Origin: Candidatus Woesearchaeota archaeon
GTDB lineage: Archaea > Nanobdellota > Nanobdellia > Woesearchaeales > JABGXB01
Assembly: GCA_018675975.1 (NCBI GenBank)
Contig: JABGXB010000002.1
Coordinates: forward strand, 504,098-568,097
Direction of reading: 5' to 3'
DNA length: 64,000 bases
The position numbers were made by a program, and so were the translations under genes. Within the stretch, counting starts at the first letter, position 1; each line of letters opens with the position of its first letter. The notes under the pieces were generated by a model. The model did no database searches. It had not been told where the DNA came from and saw only the letters and a list, made by a program, of their open reading frames with translations. Shown here in pieces: positions 8,020 to 16,870 of the stretch.

Positions 8020-8886
8020 ATGGTAAAAAAATATATTGGTGGTCAAGCTCTTTTGGGTGGTGTTATGATGAAGGGCAGAGAATTTGTAGCTGCTGTGGTT
8101 GAAAATGATAAAAAATATAGTTATTATATTAAGCGAATCAAACCATTACCTAATATATTTGAAATCCCTTTTATTCGGGGATTTATACATTTAATTGAAA
8201 TGATGATTATTGGCTTAAAAACATTAATTTGGTCTGGTAATCAACAATTAGAAGAAGATGAACAAGAAAGTATGTCAAATTCTCATATTTTCTTTTTAAT
8301 TTTAACTTCATTTATTTTTGCAATTGGGTTATTTGTAATTTTACCTTTATTTTTAACTAAAATTTTTATTAGTGATGGTAGTTTATTATTTAATTTAATT
8401 GATGGTTTAATTAGAGTTATTATTTTTATTTTATATATTGTTATAATTGGAAAAATGGATGATATTTCTGAGGTTTACAAATATCATGGTGCTGAGCACA
8501 AAACGGTAAACTGTTATGAAGCGAATAAAAAATTAACTGTAAAAAATGTAAAGTCATTTAGTACGGTTCATCCTAGATGTGGAACTACATTTATTTTTAT
8601 TGTATTAATTATTTCAATTTTATTATTTTCAGTAATTAAAAGTAATGATTGGTTTGTTCAATTTGCAATTAGGGTTTTATTTATTCCTCTAATTGCTGGT
8701 ATTAGTTTTGAAATATTAAGATTTACTGCAAATCATTGTAATAATTTTTTTATTAAAATTATTATGAAACCTGGTTTGATGTTACAATCTTTAACTACTA
8801 AAGAACCAGAAGATGATAAAATAAAAGTTGCAATTCTTGCAATAAATAAAGTTATTGAATTAGAAAAAAAATATAAAATTAATTAA
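8020..8886 (+). CDS. DUF1385 (YqhQ-like) membrane protein
   Basis: The protein (288 aa from this start) has the DUF1385 signatures: 'GGQALLGGVMMKG' at the N-terminus, the 'YHGAEHKTVNCYE' box and 'HPRCGTTF'. Several membrane segments lie between and after them. DUF1385 proteins are multi-pass membrane proteins of unsettled function found in bacteria and some archaea. I place the start at 8020 instead of 7975 because a TATA element (7991-7998) sits 25 nt upstream and would otherwise be inside the gene. The conserved His and Cys residues suggest a metal- or redox-related role, which is inference. The 3' end overlaps the convergent nucleotidyltransferase gene by 8 nt. Confidence 0.8.
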   Translation: MVKKYIGGQALLGGVMMKGREFVAAVVENDKKYSYYIKRIKPLPNIFEIPFIRGFIHLIEMMIIGLKTLIWSGNQQLEEDEQESMSNSHIFFLILTSFIFAIGLFVILPLFLTKIFISDGSLLFNLIDGLIRVIIFILYIVIIGKMDDISEVYKYHGAEHKTVNCYEANKKLTVKNVKSFSTVHPRCGTTFIFIVLIISILLFSVIKSNDWFVQFAIRVLFIPLIAGISFEILRFTANHCNNFFIKIIMKPGLMLQSLTTKEPEDDKIKVAILAINKVIELEKKYKIN

Positions 8887-10675
8887 AGTATATTTGTGTA
8901 TTTTCACCAAATAATTTTTCTAAAGATTCAATGAATTCTTTATTTATTTTTGGTTTGTTTTTTATTTGAAAAGAATCTACTTGTTTTTCATATTCTTCTA
9001 TATTACTTTTTTCTGTTTTATCAAATCCACCATTTTTATTTAATTTGGCTTTTAGCACTGTTTGATTTTTATTGTCTTCTAAAAATAATATGAATATATT
9101 TTGATCAAAAATATTAATAACTCCACTTTTATTTTTACTAATTACATTTATTTTGATTTGATCTAAGTCTTTTCCTTTTTTTTTCTCTATAAAATCTATG
9201 AATTCTTTAAATAAATCTGAAAAATTATTTTTTATTTTTGAAATTATGTCTGCAGTTAAAGTTCTGTTTTTATTTTCAAATATATATTTTAATTTTGTAA
9301 ATAGGTTTTTTTTTATTTGACCTGTATTAATTAATTCTTCTTCAAATGTTTTTAAAATATCTTCTTCTTTAATTTTTTTAATTCCTGATAATTTTAATAT
9401 GTCTCTTGTTAATGAAGTTGTTGTGTCAAATAAATCAGTTATATTTTCTTTTTCTTTTATGTTTTCAATTTCTTTATATAATAATTTTATTCTTTCTAAA
9501 TACTCTTTGGAATCATTTAATAATTTTTGAATTTCTTGTCCACTTACTTTTTTAATTTCTCCATGTTCTATTGATTTTCTAATTTTTAATACATTTTTTA
9601 ATGTGTCTAAATATTTCTTTTCTAATAATTTTTCTTTTTTTACAAAAATCTCTTCCATTAATTTAACAGTTTCACTTGGTGCTGGTGGGGTAAGTCCCAT
9701 TAACATTAGAGCTGCTTGTGATGGTGAGTGTATTGCCCAAAAAAAATCTTCTACTGCAATTTCTTTTAATTTATTTTCTGCTCTATCTAAAAAACCTTGT
9801 CCAACGTGCATTAATTGTTCAATTGCTTCTTTACTTGGTTTAATTTTTCCTTTTTTTAATAATTGTTTCCAAGGTAAAAATAATCCTCTGTCATATAAAG
9901 AAATTCCATCTCTTAATAATGTAAAATAAATTGGATTCGCATCCCTTAGTCCTTCCCAGAAATCAGATAATAAATATGTTTGAATATTAATTGGAGTTTT
10001 TACTCCTGTTTTTTCTGCTGCTTCAAATGACATTTGATGTATTATAACACTTAATTTTTCTTTTAATTCATATCTTGGCATTCTTTTAACATCTGTATCA
10101 TCTACTATAATCCAAATGTCTATATCACTTTTTTTATTGGCTTTTCCAGTTACTAATGAACCTGAAAGTACATAGCTTACTATATATTTTTCAAATTTTT
10201 GTAAAACTAAATATTTGTGTAAATTTGTAACTTTTAATGTATTTAATAACCATTTATCATAAATTACTGCACTAACTGCTAATATGTCTACAAATTCTCT
10301 TCGACCTTCAAGGCAGCTTTGCCATAATTCACTAATTAAAATTGTTTGAATGGAAAAATCTTTATCAATTTCTTGTCCAATTTTATTAATTATTGTATTT
10401 ATTTTTTTATTTAATTCAATACTTTCTGCTTCTTTTGAATCTGAATCATCTACTACTACTACAATATTATGTTTGTTTTTTAATTCGTCAATTTTTTGTT
10501 TCATTTCTTGGGCATTATTTTGATCTAGTTTCATTTCTTGATCTAAATTTGGAGGTGGTAATAATGCAATAGAAATAATATATTTGTCAAATTGGTCTAA
10601 TATTTTTTTTGAAAATTTATCTAATTTTTTTTTAATTTTAGATAGTTTTTCTTCCATATTTGCTTCCATATTCAT
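8879..10675 (-). CDS. MNT-type nucleotidyltransferase with HEPN-like helical region
   Basis: Counting from 10681, residues 174-188 hold a pol-beta nucleotidyltransferase motif GS-X10-DXD, the form used by MntA-type minimal nucleotidyltransferases. A helical region follows (about 290-420) with R368-X4-H373, reminiscent of the HEPN RX4-6H motif. The N-terminus (about 1-110) and the Lys/Glu-rich C-terminus have no recognised domain. Length is about 600 aa. Several in-frame starts exist; the TATA element at 10691-10701 favours ATG 10675 or 10669. In MntA/HepT pairs the two domains are separate toxin and antitoxin genes; here they appear joined, so the protein may instead be a stable housekeeping enzyme. 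Confidence 0.7.
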   Translation of the reverse strand: MNMEANMEEKLSKIKKKLDKFSKKILDQFDKYIISIALLPPPNLDQEMKLDQNNAQEMKQKIDELKNKHNIVVVVDDSDSKEAESIELNKKINTIINKIGQEIDKDFSIQTILISELWQSCLEGRREFVDILAVSAVIYDKWLLNTLKVTNLHKYLVLQKFEKYIVSYVLSGSLVTGKANKKSDIDIWIIVDDTDVKRMPRYELKEKLSVIIHQMSFEAAEKTGVKTPINIQTYLLSDFWEGLRDANPIYFTLLRDGISLYDRGLFLPWKQLLKKGKIKPSKEAIEQLMHVGQGFLDRAENKLKEIAVEDFFWAIHSPSQAALMLMGLTPPAPSETVKLMEEIFVKKEKLLEKKYLDTLKNVLKIRKSIEHGEIKKVSGQEIQKLLNDSKEYLERIKLLYKEIENIKEKENITDLFDTTTSLTRDILKLSGIKKIKEEDILKTFEEELINTGQIKKNLFTKLKYIFENKNRTLTADIISKIKNNFSDLFKEFIDFIEKKKGKDLDQIKINVISKNKSGVINIFDQNIFILFLEDNKNQTVLKAKLNKNGGFDKTEKSNIEEYEKQVDSFQIKNKPKINKEFIESLEKLFGENTQIYFN

Positions 10676-10868
10676 ATTCAACCATATGATGATTATAAAC
10701 CCTTTGACTCAAAATATGGGTTATTTTAACAAAAATGTGTGACATTCAAATCAAAATTAACCTTTTTTGTCATTTGGGTGTTACAAAAATTAACAAAGTT
10801 TATAAAAGAGGTTTTAAATGGCCTTGAAATTCGATATATTTTTAAATGTGTTAAGTTAATTACCTATT

Positions 10869-11042
10869 ATGGGTCGTAAAAAAAAAAGTCAATTAACTGG
10901 TTCTGCAGGTGTATTTTTTAAGCGAATTTCACCAAAAAAGCAAAAATTAGCTGAACCTGAGAGAGATGAAATTAAAGTTGAGATTATAGTACAAGAAGAA
11001 AAACTTTGGAAAAAAACACCCGAATGGAGGCCATTAATTTGA
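10869..11042 (+). CDS. Small basic protein, 57 aa
   Basis: A short ORF starts ATG-GGT-CGT and encodes 57 residues with a strongly basic N-terminus (MGRKKK) and a mixed-charge C-terminus ending in 'EWRPLI'. It has no membrane segment. It overlaps the following Kazal gene by 19 nt in another frame, so translation of the two may be coupled. TATA-like sequence lies at about 10833-10845. I do not recognise the protein. Good codon structure and the overlap argue for a real gene, but its small size keeps confidence moderate. Confidence 0.5.
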   Translation: MGRKKKSQLTGSAGVFFKRISPKKQKLAEPERDEIKVEIIVQEEKLWKKTPEWRPLI

Positions 11043-11335
11043 AATCTTTTAAATTATTTATATTAGTATTAGTTTTAGCATTAGTTGTATTATTAGGTGC
11101 ATATTTTAATATTAATTCAATTGATTTTGTAAGAGAGCATGAAAATGGTTTTGAATATTCAAACAATTTTGAAATTGAAACTATTGATATTGTTGAAAAT
11201 ACAGATATTGAAAATCCTTGTTTATGTCCTGAACGATATGATCCCGTTTGTGGTCGAGATGGTATAACGTATCCAAATATTTGTTTTGCAGAATGTAAAA
11301 ATATTCCAATTGTAAGACAAGAAATTTGTAATTAA
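11024..11335 (+). CDS. Membrane-anchored Kazal-domain protein
   Basis: The protein has 103 aa from the ATG at 11024 (a TTG at 11006 is also in frame). Residues 10-29 form one hydrophobic segment, an uncleaved anchor or signal peptide. The C-terminus is a Kazal serine-protease-inhibitor-like domain with six cysteines (C66, C68, C76, C87, C91, C102) and the 'YDPVCGRDGITYPNIC' core. Kazal domains are extracellular and disulfide-bonded, so the protein should face outside the cell. A disulfide supply is plausible, as thiol oxidoreductases are encoded at 11820 and 15099. The role could be inhibition of host or environmental proteases, or a surface adhesion module; both are inference. Confidence 0.82.
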   Translation: MEAINLKSFKLFILVLVLALVVLLGAYFNINSIDFVREHENGFEYSNNFEIETIDIVENTDIENPCLCPERYDPVCGRDGITYPNICFAECKNIPIVRQEICN

Positions 11336-11823
11336 TTATTTATTTTATTTAAAGAACATATCATTATGTCACCATTTTGAGTTTTTGACATATTGTTAAT
11401 TAATTTATTTAATATTTTTTGTTCATCAATTAATTTATGAAATTTTTTAATTAATCTTGGTTCATCATATTTTTTAGAAATGAAGTTTTTTAATTTTTTA
11501 TTTTTGTTTTTAATTTTTTTTATTTCATCAATAAATAAATTTATTTCTGGTGAATATAAAAATCCAAAGGCCCCATCACAATATCCATTAACATCTAAAT
11601 AATTTTTTAATTTTAATGGCAGCATACCATCTAAATTTCTTTTAGTTAATAAATTTACAACAATTGGTAAATAGTCATTTTCAGTTTTTAAAAATTCAGG
11701 TAAACAATATCTAATAAACGAAAATGTTTCAAATTCCATGGATGTAATTGTATGATTATTAGCTTGTTCAAATTCTTCTATTTCAGAATCATTTTTAATT
11801 GTTGTAATTTTTGTTTGAATCAT
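11332..11823 (-). CDS. Hypothetical protein, 163 aa
   Basis: The family is not recognised. The protein is soluble and mostly helical with a Lys/Asn-rich second half ('KKIKNKNKKLKNF'). Its start overlaps the stop of the membrane thioredoxin gene by 4 nt (ATGA arrangement), so the two are co-transcribed and probably translationally coupled. Its end overlaps the convergent Kazal gene by 4 nt. No cysteine pair, signal peptide or nucleotide motif is visible, so a redox role is suggested only by the neighbour. Confidence 0.5.
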   Translation of the reverse strand: MIQTKITTIKNDSEIEEFEQANNHTITSMEFETFSFIRYCLPEFLKTENDYLPIVVNLLTKRNLDGMLPLKLKNYLDVNGYCDGAFGFLYSPEINLFIDEIKKIKNKNKKLKNFISKKYDEPRLIKKFHKLIDEQKILNKLINNMSKTQNGDIMICSLNKINN

Positions 11824-12191
11824 CTAAATGTACACCCTGAAAATTCAGCTAAGTTTGTTAAGGATTGTGTTCCTAATAATTTGGAACTTAAATCATTATC
11901 TTTAACCCATTGTGGGTAGCTGCTAACTTCTGCTCTTGCGCATAAGTCTCTGCTTTTATCACAATCAATAAATGTTATATGTTCAATTGCTGATTTAAAC
12001 ATTTCTTTTTGTCTTTTACAATGAGGGCACCATTCTGTTCCATACATAATTACATTATTTTCAGTTAAGCATTTTGCAAAAGATATTAATTCTTGACTTG
12101 CAGATTCAGGTTTATTTAAATTATACATAATTAATGTTAATAATATTAATCCTAGAAATATAAAAATTAAATGTTTTGTTATTTTATTCAT
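11820..12191 (-). CDS. Membrane-anchored thioredoxin-like protein
   Basis: A single N-terminal membrane segment (about 7-24) is followed by a short thioredoxin-like domain with the active-site pair C55-P-H-C58 ('TEWCPHC') and a cis-proline region 'SYPQW'. This CPHC domain resembles the thioredoxin-like part fused to, or paired with, VKOR-type disulfide-forming enzymes. The domain should lie outside the membrane and act on secreted cysteine proteins, such as the Kazal protein encoded next door. It overlaps the downstream orphan gene by 4 nt. No VKOR/DsbB partner gene is in this window. Confidence 0.82.
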   Translation of the reverse strand: MNKITKHLIFIFLGLILLTLIMYNLNKPESASQELISFAKCLTENNVIMYGTEWCPHCKRQKEMFKSAIEHITFIDCDKSRDLCARAEVSSYPQWVKDNDLSSKLLGTQSLTNLAEFSGCTFR

Positions 12192-12225
12192 AATTTTTAT
12201 TTTTTTTACACTTTTATAAAAGTTA

Positions 12226-13233
12226 TTAATTTTGATTATCTAATACCCATTTTTTTAAATTAGATTGTATAAATTTTTTTAAGTCTTCAAATTCTGTTAT
12301 TAATTTATATTTAATTTTTTTACTTTTATACAATTTTTTAAAGTCTTCAATTGTTTGATTCTCAATTAAATCTTGTTTTGAAGTGTATGCGGTAATATTT
12401 TTACTATATTCTTCATTTTTTTCTAATAATTTAAATTGATCTTCTATACTATAGCTTGATTCAGTTAAGTCAAAAATAAATAAAACTTGATTAGCTAAAT
12501 ATTCTAATGCTAAGTTTGCATGTATTTCAATTTTATTTGCTTTATTTGGTCTTATTAAAGTTCCAGGTGTATCTACAAATTGAATTTTTCCATATATTGA
12601 ATCAATTATTCCTGCATTAATTTTTTTTGTTGTAAATGCATAATTTTTAATTTCTGGTTTTGATTTTGTTATTTTATATAATAATGTGGATTTCCCCACA
12701 TTTGGAAATCCAGAAATACAAATTGTAAATAATTTTGTTTTTACTGCAGGAAATTTTTTCATATGAAATCTACATTTTTCAATATATTCAAATTCTTTTT
12801 TTGTTTGTTTTATTATTGAATTAATTCTACCTAAATATGATTTAAATATTAAATTTAATTCTTCTCTATTTTTTTTTCTACCTAATTGCATTAATTTTTC
12901 AAATGTGATTTTTTCAATTGTTTCAAAACTCCATTTAACTGCACCCAGACTTTTTTTTAACTTATTATAGTCTAATTCTAATATAATTAATTCTCTATAA
13001 AATAAATGTAATTGATCTATGTTTGGGAATGATTCTACGATGTTTTTTAAATATTTTTTAAAATCACCATTTATTGTTTTAATTTTATAATCATTTAATT
13101 TTTTTAATTTTGAAATATATCCTAGTTTATCTATTTTTTTTTTAATTATGCTACGATTTTTTTTAATTTTTTTTAATGCTAGGTCAAATATTTCCTGTAA
13201 TGGCCTTATTATTTGTAATTTATCAAATTCCAT
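12226..13233 (-). CDS. Nog1-type ribosome-assembly GTPase
   Basis: The 335-aa protein has a helical N-terminal domain of about 160 residues, followed by an Obg/HflX-class GTPase domain: G1 GFPNVGKST (175-183), a G2 threonine region 'YAFTTKK', G3 DTPG (221-224) and a G4-like SKQD (285-288). The N-terminal helices and the spacing match archaeal homologues of nucleolar GTP-binding protein 1, which acts in large-subunit assembly. The G4 motif has Ser instead of Asn, which could loosen guanine specificity. The gene is followed at 38 nt by an orphan on the same strand upstream and has its own AT-rich promoter region. Confidence 0.85.
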   Translation of the reverse strand: MEFDKLQIIRPLQEIFDLALKKIKKNRSIIKKKIDKLGYISKLKKLNDYKIKTINGDFKKYLKNIVESFPNIDQLHLFYRELIILELDYNKLKKSLGAVKWSFETIEKITFEKLMQLGRKKNREELNLIFKSYLGRINSIIKQTKKEFEYIEKCRFHMKKFPAVKTKLFTICISGFPNVGKSTLLYKITKSKPEIKNYAFTTKKINAGIIDSIYGKIQFVDTPGTLIRPNKANKIEIHANLALEYLANQVLFIFDLTESSYSIEDQFKLLEKNEEYSKNITAYTSKQDLIENQTIEDFKKLYKSKKIKYKLITEFEDLKKFIQSNLKKWVLDNQN

Positions 13234-13270
13234 AATTCCCCTATTTTTTATTTAATTATAAATACTCTGT

Positions 13271-13663
13271 TTACTCTAATTCCTTTTTCCATAGGTCACA
13301 TATTTTATTCATATTATCAATAAATTCTATACTTAATCTATATTTTTTATCATATAAACCTAAATTTACTAATCCCATATTTATCATAACTTTAAGAATT
13401 CTTGAATAAAATTGTTTTCTATTATATTTTAATTCTTTAATATTAAATTTTATTTTATTTTTTATTTCATAATATTCATTACCTAATAGATTTAATTTCC
13501 CTGTATTTAAAAGATCGGCAAAATGTGAAATTTCTTTTTTTGATACATATTTTTTATTTTTTAAATATTCTATTAGAACCTTTACAACTTTTCTCTGTGT
13601 TTCTAATTGAAATATTATATCAATTATATTTGTAATTTCATTTGAATTAAAATTAATAGTCAT
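13271..13663 (-). CDS. Hypothetical protein, possible winged helix
   Basis: This 130-aa protein is not recognised. The pattern 'QRKVVKVLIEYLKNKKYVSKKEIS' followed by helices and a 'MINMGLV..YRLS' wing-like segment resembles a winged-helix DNA-binding fold. This is a structural guess; there is no diagnostic signature. It lies between PRPP synthetase and the Nog1-type GTPase on the same strand, 37 nt upstream of the latter, and may be transcribed with it. There are no cysteines forming a metal motif except one near the C-terminus. Confidence 0.5.
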   Translation of the reverse strand: MTINFNSNEITNIIDIIFQLETQRKVVKVLIEYLKNKKYVSKKEISHFADLLNTGKLNLLGNEYYEIKNKIKFNIKELKYNRKQFYSRILKVMINMGLVNLGLYDKKYRLSIEFIDNMNKICDLWKKELE

Positions 13664-13699
13664 ATAATTATTATAAAATTACTTTTTAAAAAACTTAAC

Positions 13700-14575
13700 T
13701 TATTTTTTTTTAATTTCTTTTATTAATGTATCAGTAATATCAATTTTATTTGTATTATGTTCTATTGTATTTACTGTAAATATATTATTAAAATGTTTTT
13801 TCATTTTTTTTAATGCATTTTCTACAAAAAGTCCATGAATCCCCACACAACTTACTGATTTTGCACCTAATTTTTTAGCTTTAATTGCTGCTTTTATCAT
13901 TGTATTTCCTGTACTTATTATATCATCAACAATAATAACATTCTTGCCTTTTATTGGAATTTCTTTTACTAATTTAACATCTACATCTCTATATGAGTGT
14001 CTTGTTTTTTCTAAACATGTTGATTGTGTTTTTGCGATTTTTGCAATTTCATCAGCCCATTGATAACTTTCCCAATCTGGTCCCATTATAACTTCATTTT
14101 TAAAATTTTTTTCAATAAAATTACCTATTGCCTGATTTGCAGTTAATCTTTTTGATTTTATTTTAAAAATATCTGACATTTTTCTAATTCTGTGTAAATG
14201 TGGATCTACTGTAATTATTTTATCAACTGAATTATTAATTAATTCTGACATTATTTTTGCATTTATTGCTTCCCCACTATTAAATCTTTTATCTTGTCTC
14301 ATAAATGCTAAATATGGAGCAACCAATATTATTTGTTTTGCCCCTAAATCTTTTGCAGTTTTTCCTGCAAAAACTATATTATATAATGCTTCATTAGAAT
14401 TTGGTTGAAATGATTCAACTATAATTAATTTTTTATTTTTTATTTCTGATTTATATCTCAAATAAATATCTCCATCTGGAAATGTTTTTATTTCTGTTTC
14501 TATGTATTTACATTTTAATTTTTTTGCAATTAGATTTGCAGTTTTTGAAGAATTTTTTAAACTTGTAATTATCAT
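13700..14575 (-). CDS. prs: Ribose-phosphate pyrophosphokinase
   Basis: PRPP synthetase transfers diphosphate from ATP to ribose-5-phosphate, feeding nucleotide and histidine or tryptophan synthesis. The 291-aa protein shows the flexible-loop motif 'APYLAFMRQDKRF', the histidine-containing ATP/Mg site 'TVDPHLHR', and the PRPP-binding loop 'VDDIISTGNT'. Length matches archaeal class enzymes. The start ATG at 14575 has an AT-rich promoter in the 77-nt gap shared with the divergent orphan at 14653. Its presence shows nucleotide metabolism is at least partly retained. Confidence 0.92.
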   Translation of the reverse strand: MIITSLKNSSKTANLIAKKLKCKYIETEIKTFPDGDIYLRYKSEIKNKKLIIVESFQPNSNEALYNIVFAGKTAKDLGAKQIILVAPYLAFMRQDKRFNSGEAINAKIMSELINNSVDKIITVDPHLHRIRKMSDIFKIKSKRLTANQAIGNFIEKNFKNEVIMGPDWESYQWADEIAKIAKTQSTCLEKTRHSYRDVDVKLVKEIPIKGKNVIIVDDIISTGNTMIKAAIKAKKLGAKSVSCVGIHGLFVENALKKMKKHFNNIFTVNTIEHNTNKIDITDTLIKEIKKK

Positions 14576-14652
14576 ATAATAAAATGGTTATTTTTGTTTT
14601 ATATATTTTGTGTAGAATATAAGTTTATAATAATTTAATTTATATTTTGTTT

Positions 14653-15072
14653 ATGGTTTTAAATTTAATTAAATCAAAAAGTGAAGAATACTATTCATTA
14701 GGTAATTTTGAAAAACCTTATGATGATGATTTCTATAAAAAAATTAATAATAAACATGCTATACTTATTGCTAAATATACAATGGAAAAAATTCCTTTTG
14801 AGGTTGGTTCTCTAACTACTGAAACTTTAAATTTTTTTACAAAAAGTGAAGATTTAACTGATGTTTTATATCATCATTTAATGTTTAGTGTTGATTTTAC
14901 AAAAAAAGTTGATCTAAATAGACCTGTTAATAGATTTTTAAGATATAATAGATATTATCTTGATAAAAATCCTGGTGAGGTTGATGATTTTGAATTAGTA
15001 CAATTTGAACCTTGTATTTTAGATAAAATAAAATTCCTGCCTGATTATATTAGAGATGTAGTTGGATTATAA
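14653..15072 (+). CDS. Hypothetical protein, 139 aa
   Basis: I do not recognise this protein. The ATG at 14653 is preferred over an in-frame TTG at 14647 since a TATA-like element (about 14620-14632) is about 25 nt upstream. The sequence is soluble, acidic, rich in Asp and Tyr, with no membrane segment. The stretch 'DLNRPVNRF..YNRYY' resembles 'SLDRPVSFH..FRTTYPF' in the orphan at 23468, a weak hint of distant relationship. It stands alone and is convergent with the thiol oxidoreductase gene. Confidence 0.5.
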   Translation: MVLNLIKSKSEEYYSLGNFEKPYDDDFYKKINNKHAILIAKYTMEKIPFEVGSLTTETLNFFTKSEDLTDVLYHHLMFSVDFTKKVDLNRPVNRFLRYNRYYLDKNPGEVDDFELVQFEPCILDKIKFLPDYIRDVVGL

Positions 15073-15098
15073 AAATAATTAATAAAAAAAATAAAAAA

Positions 15099-16658
15099 TT
15101 AATTTAATCCCATTTCTGTAATTAAATTTTCAAATACTTCATATGGTACTGCTCCAGAAATTAAAACTCCATTAACAAAAAATGCAGGTGTTCCAGACAC
15201 TCCTAATTTAGCACCATTTGTCATACCATCATTAACATATTTTGCTTTTTCTGAACTACTTAAACAAGTATTAAATAATTCTGTATCAAGTCCTAAATCT
15301 ACTGCATGTTGTTTTAAATCATTAATTGAAAGTCTTTTAGTTTCAAAAAGTACGTCATGAAATTCCCAAAATTTATTTTGATCTCTTGCACATTGTGCGG
15401 CTTCAGATGCTTTAAATGCGTTTGGATGTATTTGAACTAAAGGAAAATCACCAAATGCTAATTTAGCTTTACCTGTTTCAATTAAATTTGTTTTAATATC
15501 TTTTACAACTTCATTATATGCTTTTGAACAAAAAGGACATTCAAAATCTGAAAATTCCAATATTGTTATTGGTGCATTTTCATCTCCTAATACTGGATAT
15601 TCTGAAATATCAATTTCATTTAATATTTGTAATGGTGCTCCAACTCTATCAAGTGCAAATACATAATATTCTCCATTTTGATCAAATACTTGTGATAGTT
15701 TTTGATAATTTGATGTATCAACTAAATTTTGATCGAAAAGCATTGCAGGTACAGTTTCAATACCAAGTTCATTTAATAATTGTTGACTTGTTTGGCTATC
15801 TACTCTTTCAATTTCTAATGTTGGAAATAATTCAAGTAATGCTGTTTCAATTTGTTCTGTATCACAAACATAACAATTTTCTATTGTTAATAATTTCATA
15901 CTAAGTTGTGGATCGTCAGTTATTTGTTTTGGTTCAACAACTTCTTGACCTTTTGCTGCATTTATTTTTTGTAACATTTCTTCATAAGGTAAATTTCCTA
16001 CACTTAATTGACCATTAATTGTAAATGATGGTGTTCCAGATACTCCAACTAATTGTGCTTCACTAAAATCTGCATCTACTTTGTTTGAATATTTTTCTGT
16101 TTCAATACATGAATTAAAGTCTTCCATATTTAATTCAAAATTTGAAGCTAATTCAATATATAATTCACTACCTAAACTTCTTTGATTTTCAAAAAGTGCA
16201 TCGTGATATTCCCAAAATTTATTTTGTTCTCTTGCACACTCACTTGCTAATGCTGCACTTCTTGCATTTGGATGTATGTCTAATGGAAAGTGTTTATATT
16301 CAAATTCAACTTGATCACCCAATTCTTCTCTTATTCTTTTTGCAGTTGGTGCAAAACTTGCACAGTAAGGGCATTCAAAATCTGAATACTCTATAATTTT
16401 AATCTTGCCTTCAAAAACAGCTTGATTATTATTATTATTATTTGTATTTTCAATGCTGGCGGGATTGATTGGATTAAATGTAACAAATACTAATGCAATT
16501 AAAAGTACTGCAGAAACTATTTGCCATGTTAATACATCTTTTTTTAAATCTTTTTTAGTTTCATGATTTTCATTTGAATGATCATGCTTATGATGATGTT
16601 CATGATGAACTTTATTCTCATGTGTTTCTTTATGTTTTTCAGAATTATCTTCACTCAT
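15099..16658 (-). CDS. Triple thioredoxin-fold DsbA-type protein
   Basis: The 519-aa protein has a His-rich N-terminal tail (about residues 9-32), one membrane segment (about 45-63) and an Asn-rich linker. Then come three thioredoxin-fold units: a DsbA/thioredoxin_4 domain with C96-P-Y-C99 and cis-Pro 'GVSGTP' (about 82-235), a middle domain with C262-Y-V-C265 (about 250-350), and a second DsbA domain with C375-P-F-C378 (about 355-519). It should act outside the membrane as a disulfide oxidase or isomerase for surface proteins, such as the Kazal and S-layer proteins. The His-rich tail lies inside and may bind metal (inference). Confidence 0.87.
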   Translation of the reverse strand: MSEDNSEKHKETHENKVHHEHHHKHDHSNENHETKKDLKKDVLTWQIVSAVLLIALVFVTFNPINPASIENTNNNNNNQAVFEGKIKIIEYSDFECPYCASFAPTAKRIREELGDQVEFEYKHFPLDIHPNARSAALASECAREQNKFWEYHDALFENQRSLGSELYIELASNFELNMEDFNSCIETEKYSNKVDADFSEAQLVGVSGTPSFTINGQLSVGNLPYEEMLQKINAAKGQEVVEPKQITDDPQLSMKLLTIENCYVCDTEQIETALLELFPTLEIERVDSQTSQQLLNELGIETVPAMLFDQNLVDTSNYQKLSQVFDQNGEYYVFALDRVGAPLQILNEIDISEYPVLGDENAPITILEFSDFECPFCSKAYNEVVKDIKTNLIETGKAKLAFGDFPLVQIHPNAFKASEAAQCARDQNKFWEFHDVLFETKRLSINDLKQHAVDLGLDTELFNTCLSSSEKAKYVNDGMTNGAKLGVSGTPAFFVNGVLISGAVPYEVFENLITEMGLN

Positions 16659-16750
16659 TTTTTGACCTCTAATATATTTACAAAAATTTTAATTTATTTA
16701 TATATTTTGTGAATGGATTGTAATATTAATTTTTATAATAAAATATAAAA

Positions 16751-16850
16751 ACGCCGAGACTGGGATTTACAGAAAATCAAAGATTTTCTTATATTCGCAA
16801 TTTTATTGCTAACATGAACCCAAGGATTCAAATCCTTAATGTTTAGTTAG
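16751..16850 (-). pseudogene. Broken tRNA-Ser 3' copy with hairpins
   Basis: Positions 16751-16768 repeat exactly the 18 nt at the 3' end of the intact tRNA-Ser gene (16870-16887), with similar AT-rich flank. Further along the same strand, around 16815-16840, is a sequence like the tRNA variable-arm/T-arm 5' part (GGGTTCA, then a TAAGG-ATT element), so a T-arm seems split by about 46 nt. On the minus strand the region holds three perfect small hairpins (7 bp, 5 bp and 8 bp). It is not a functional tRNA. It may be decayed, an attachment-site remnant, or a separate small RNA. Confidence 0.55.
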
Positions 16851-16870
16851 ATTGAAATAAATATAAAATA

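Noticed and set aside
16751-16870. A second functional tRNA gene.
   Set aside because: Only the 3' end and a displaced T-arm piece are present; no acceptor 5' strand, D arm or anticodon arm can be drawn.
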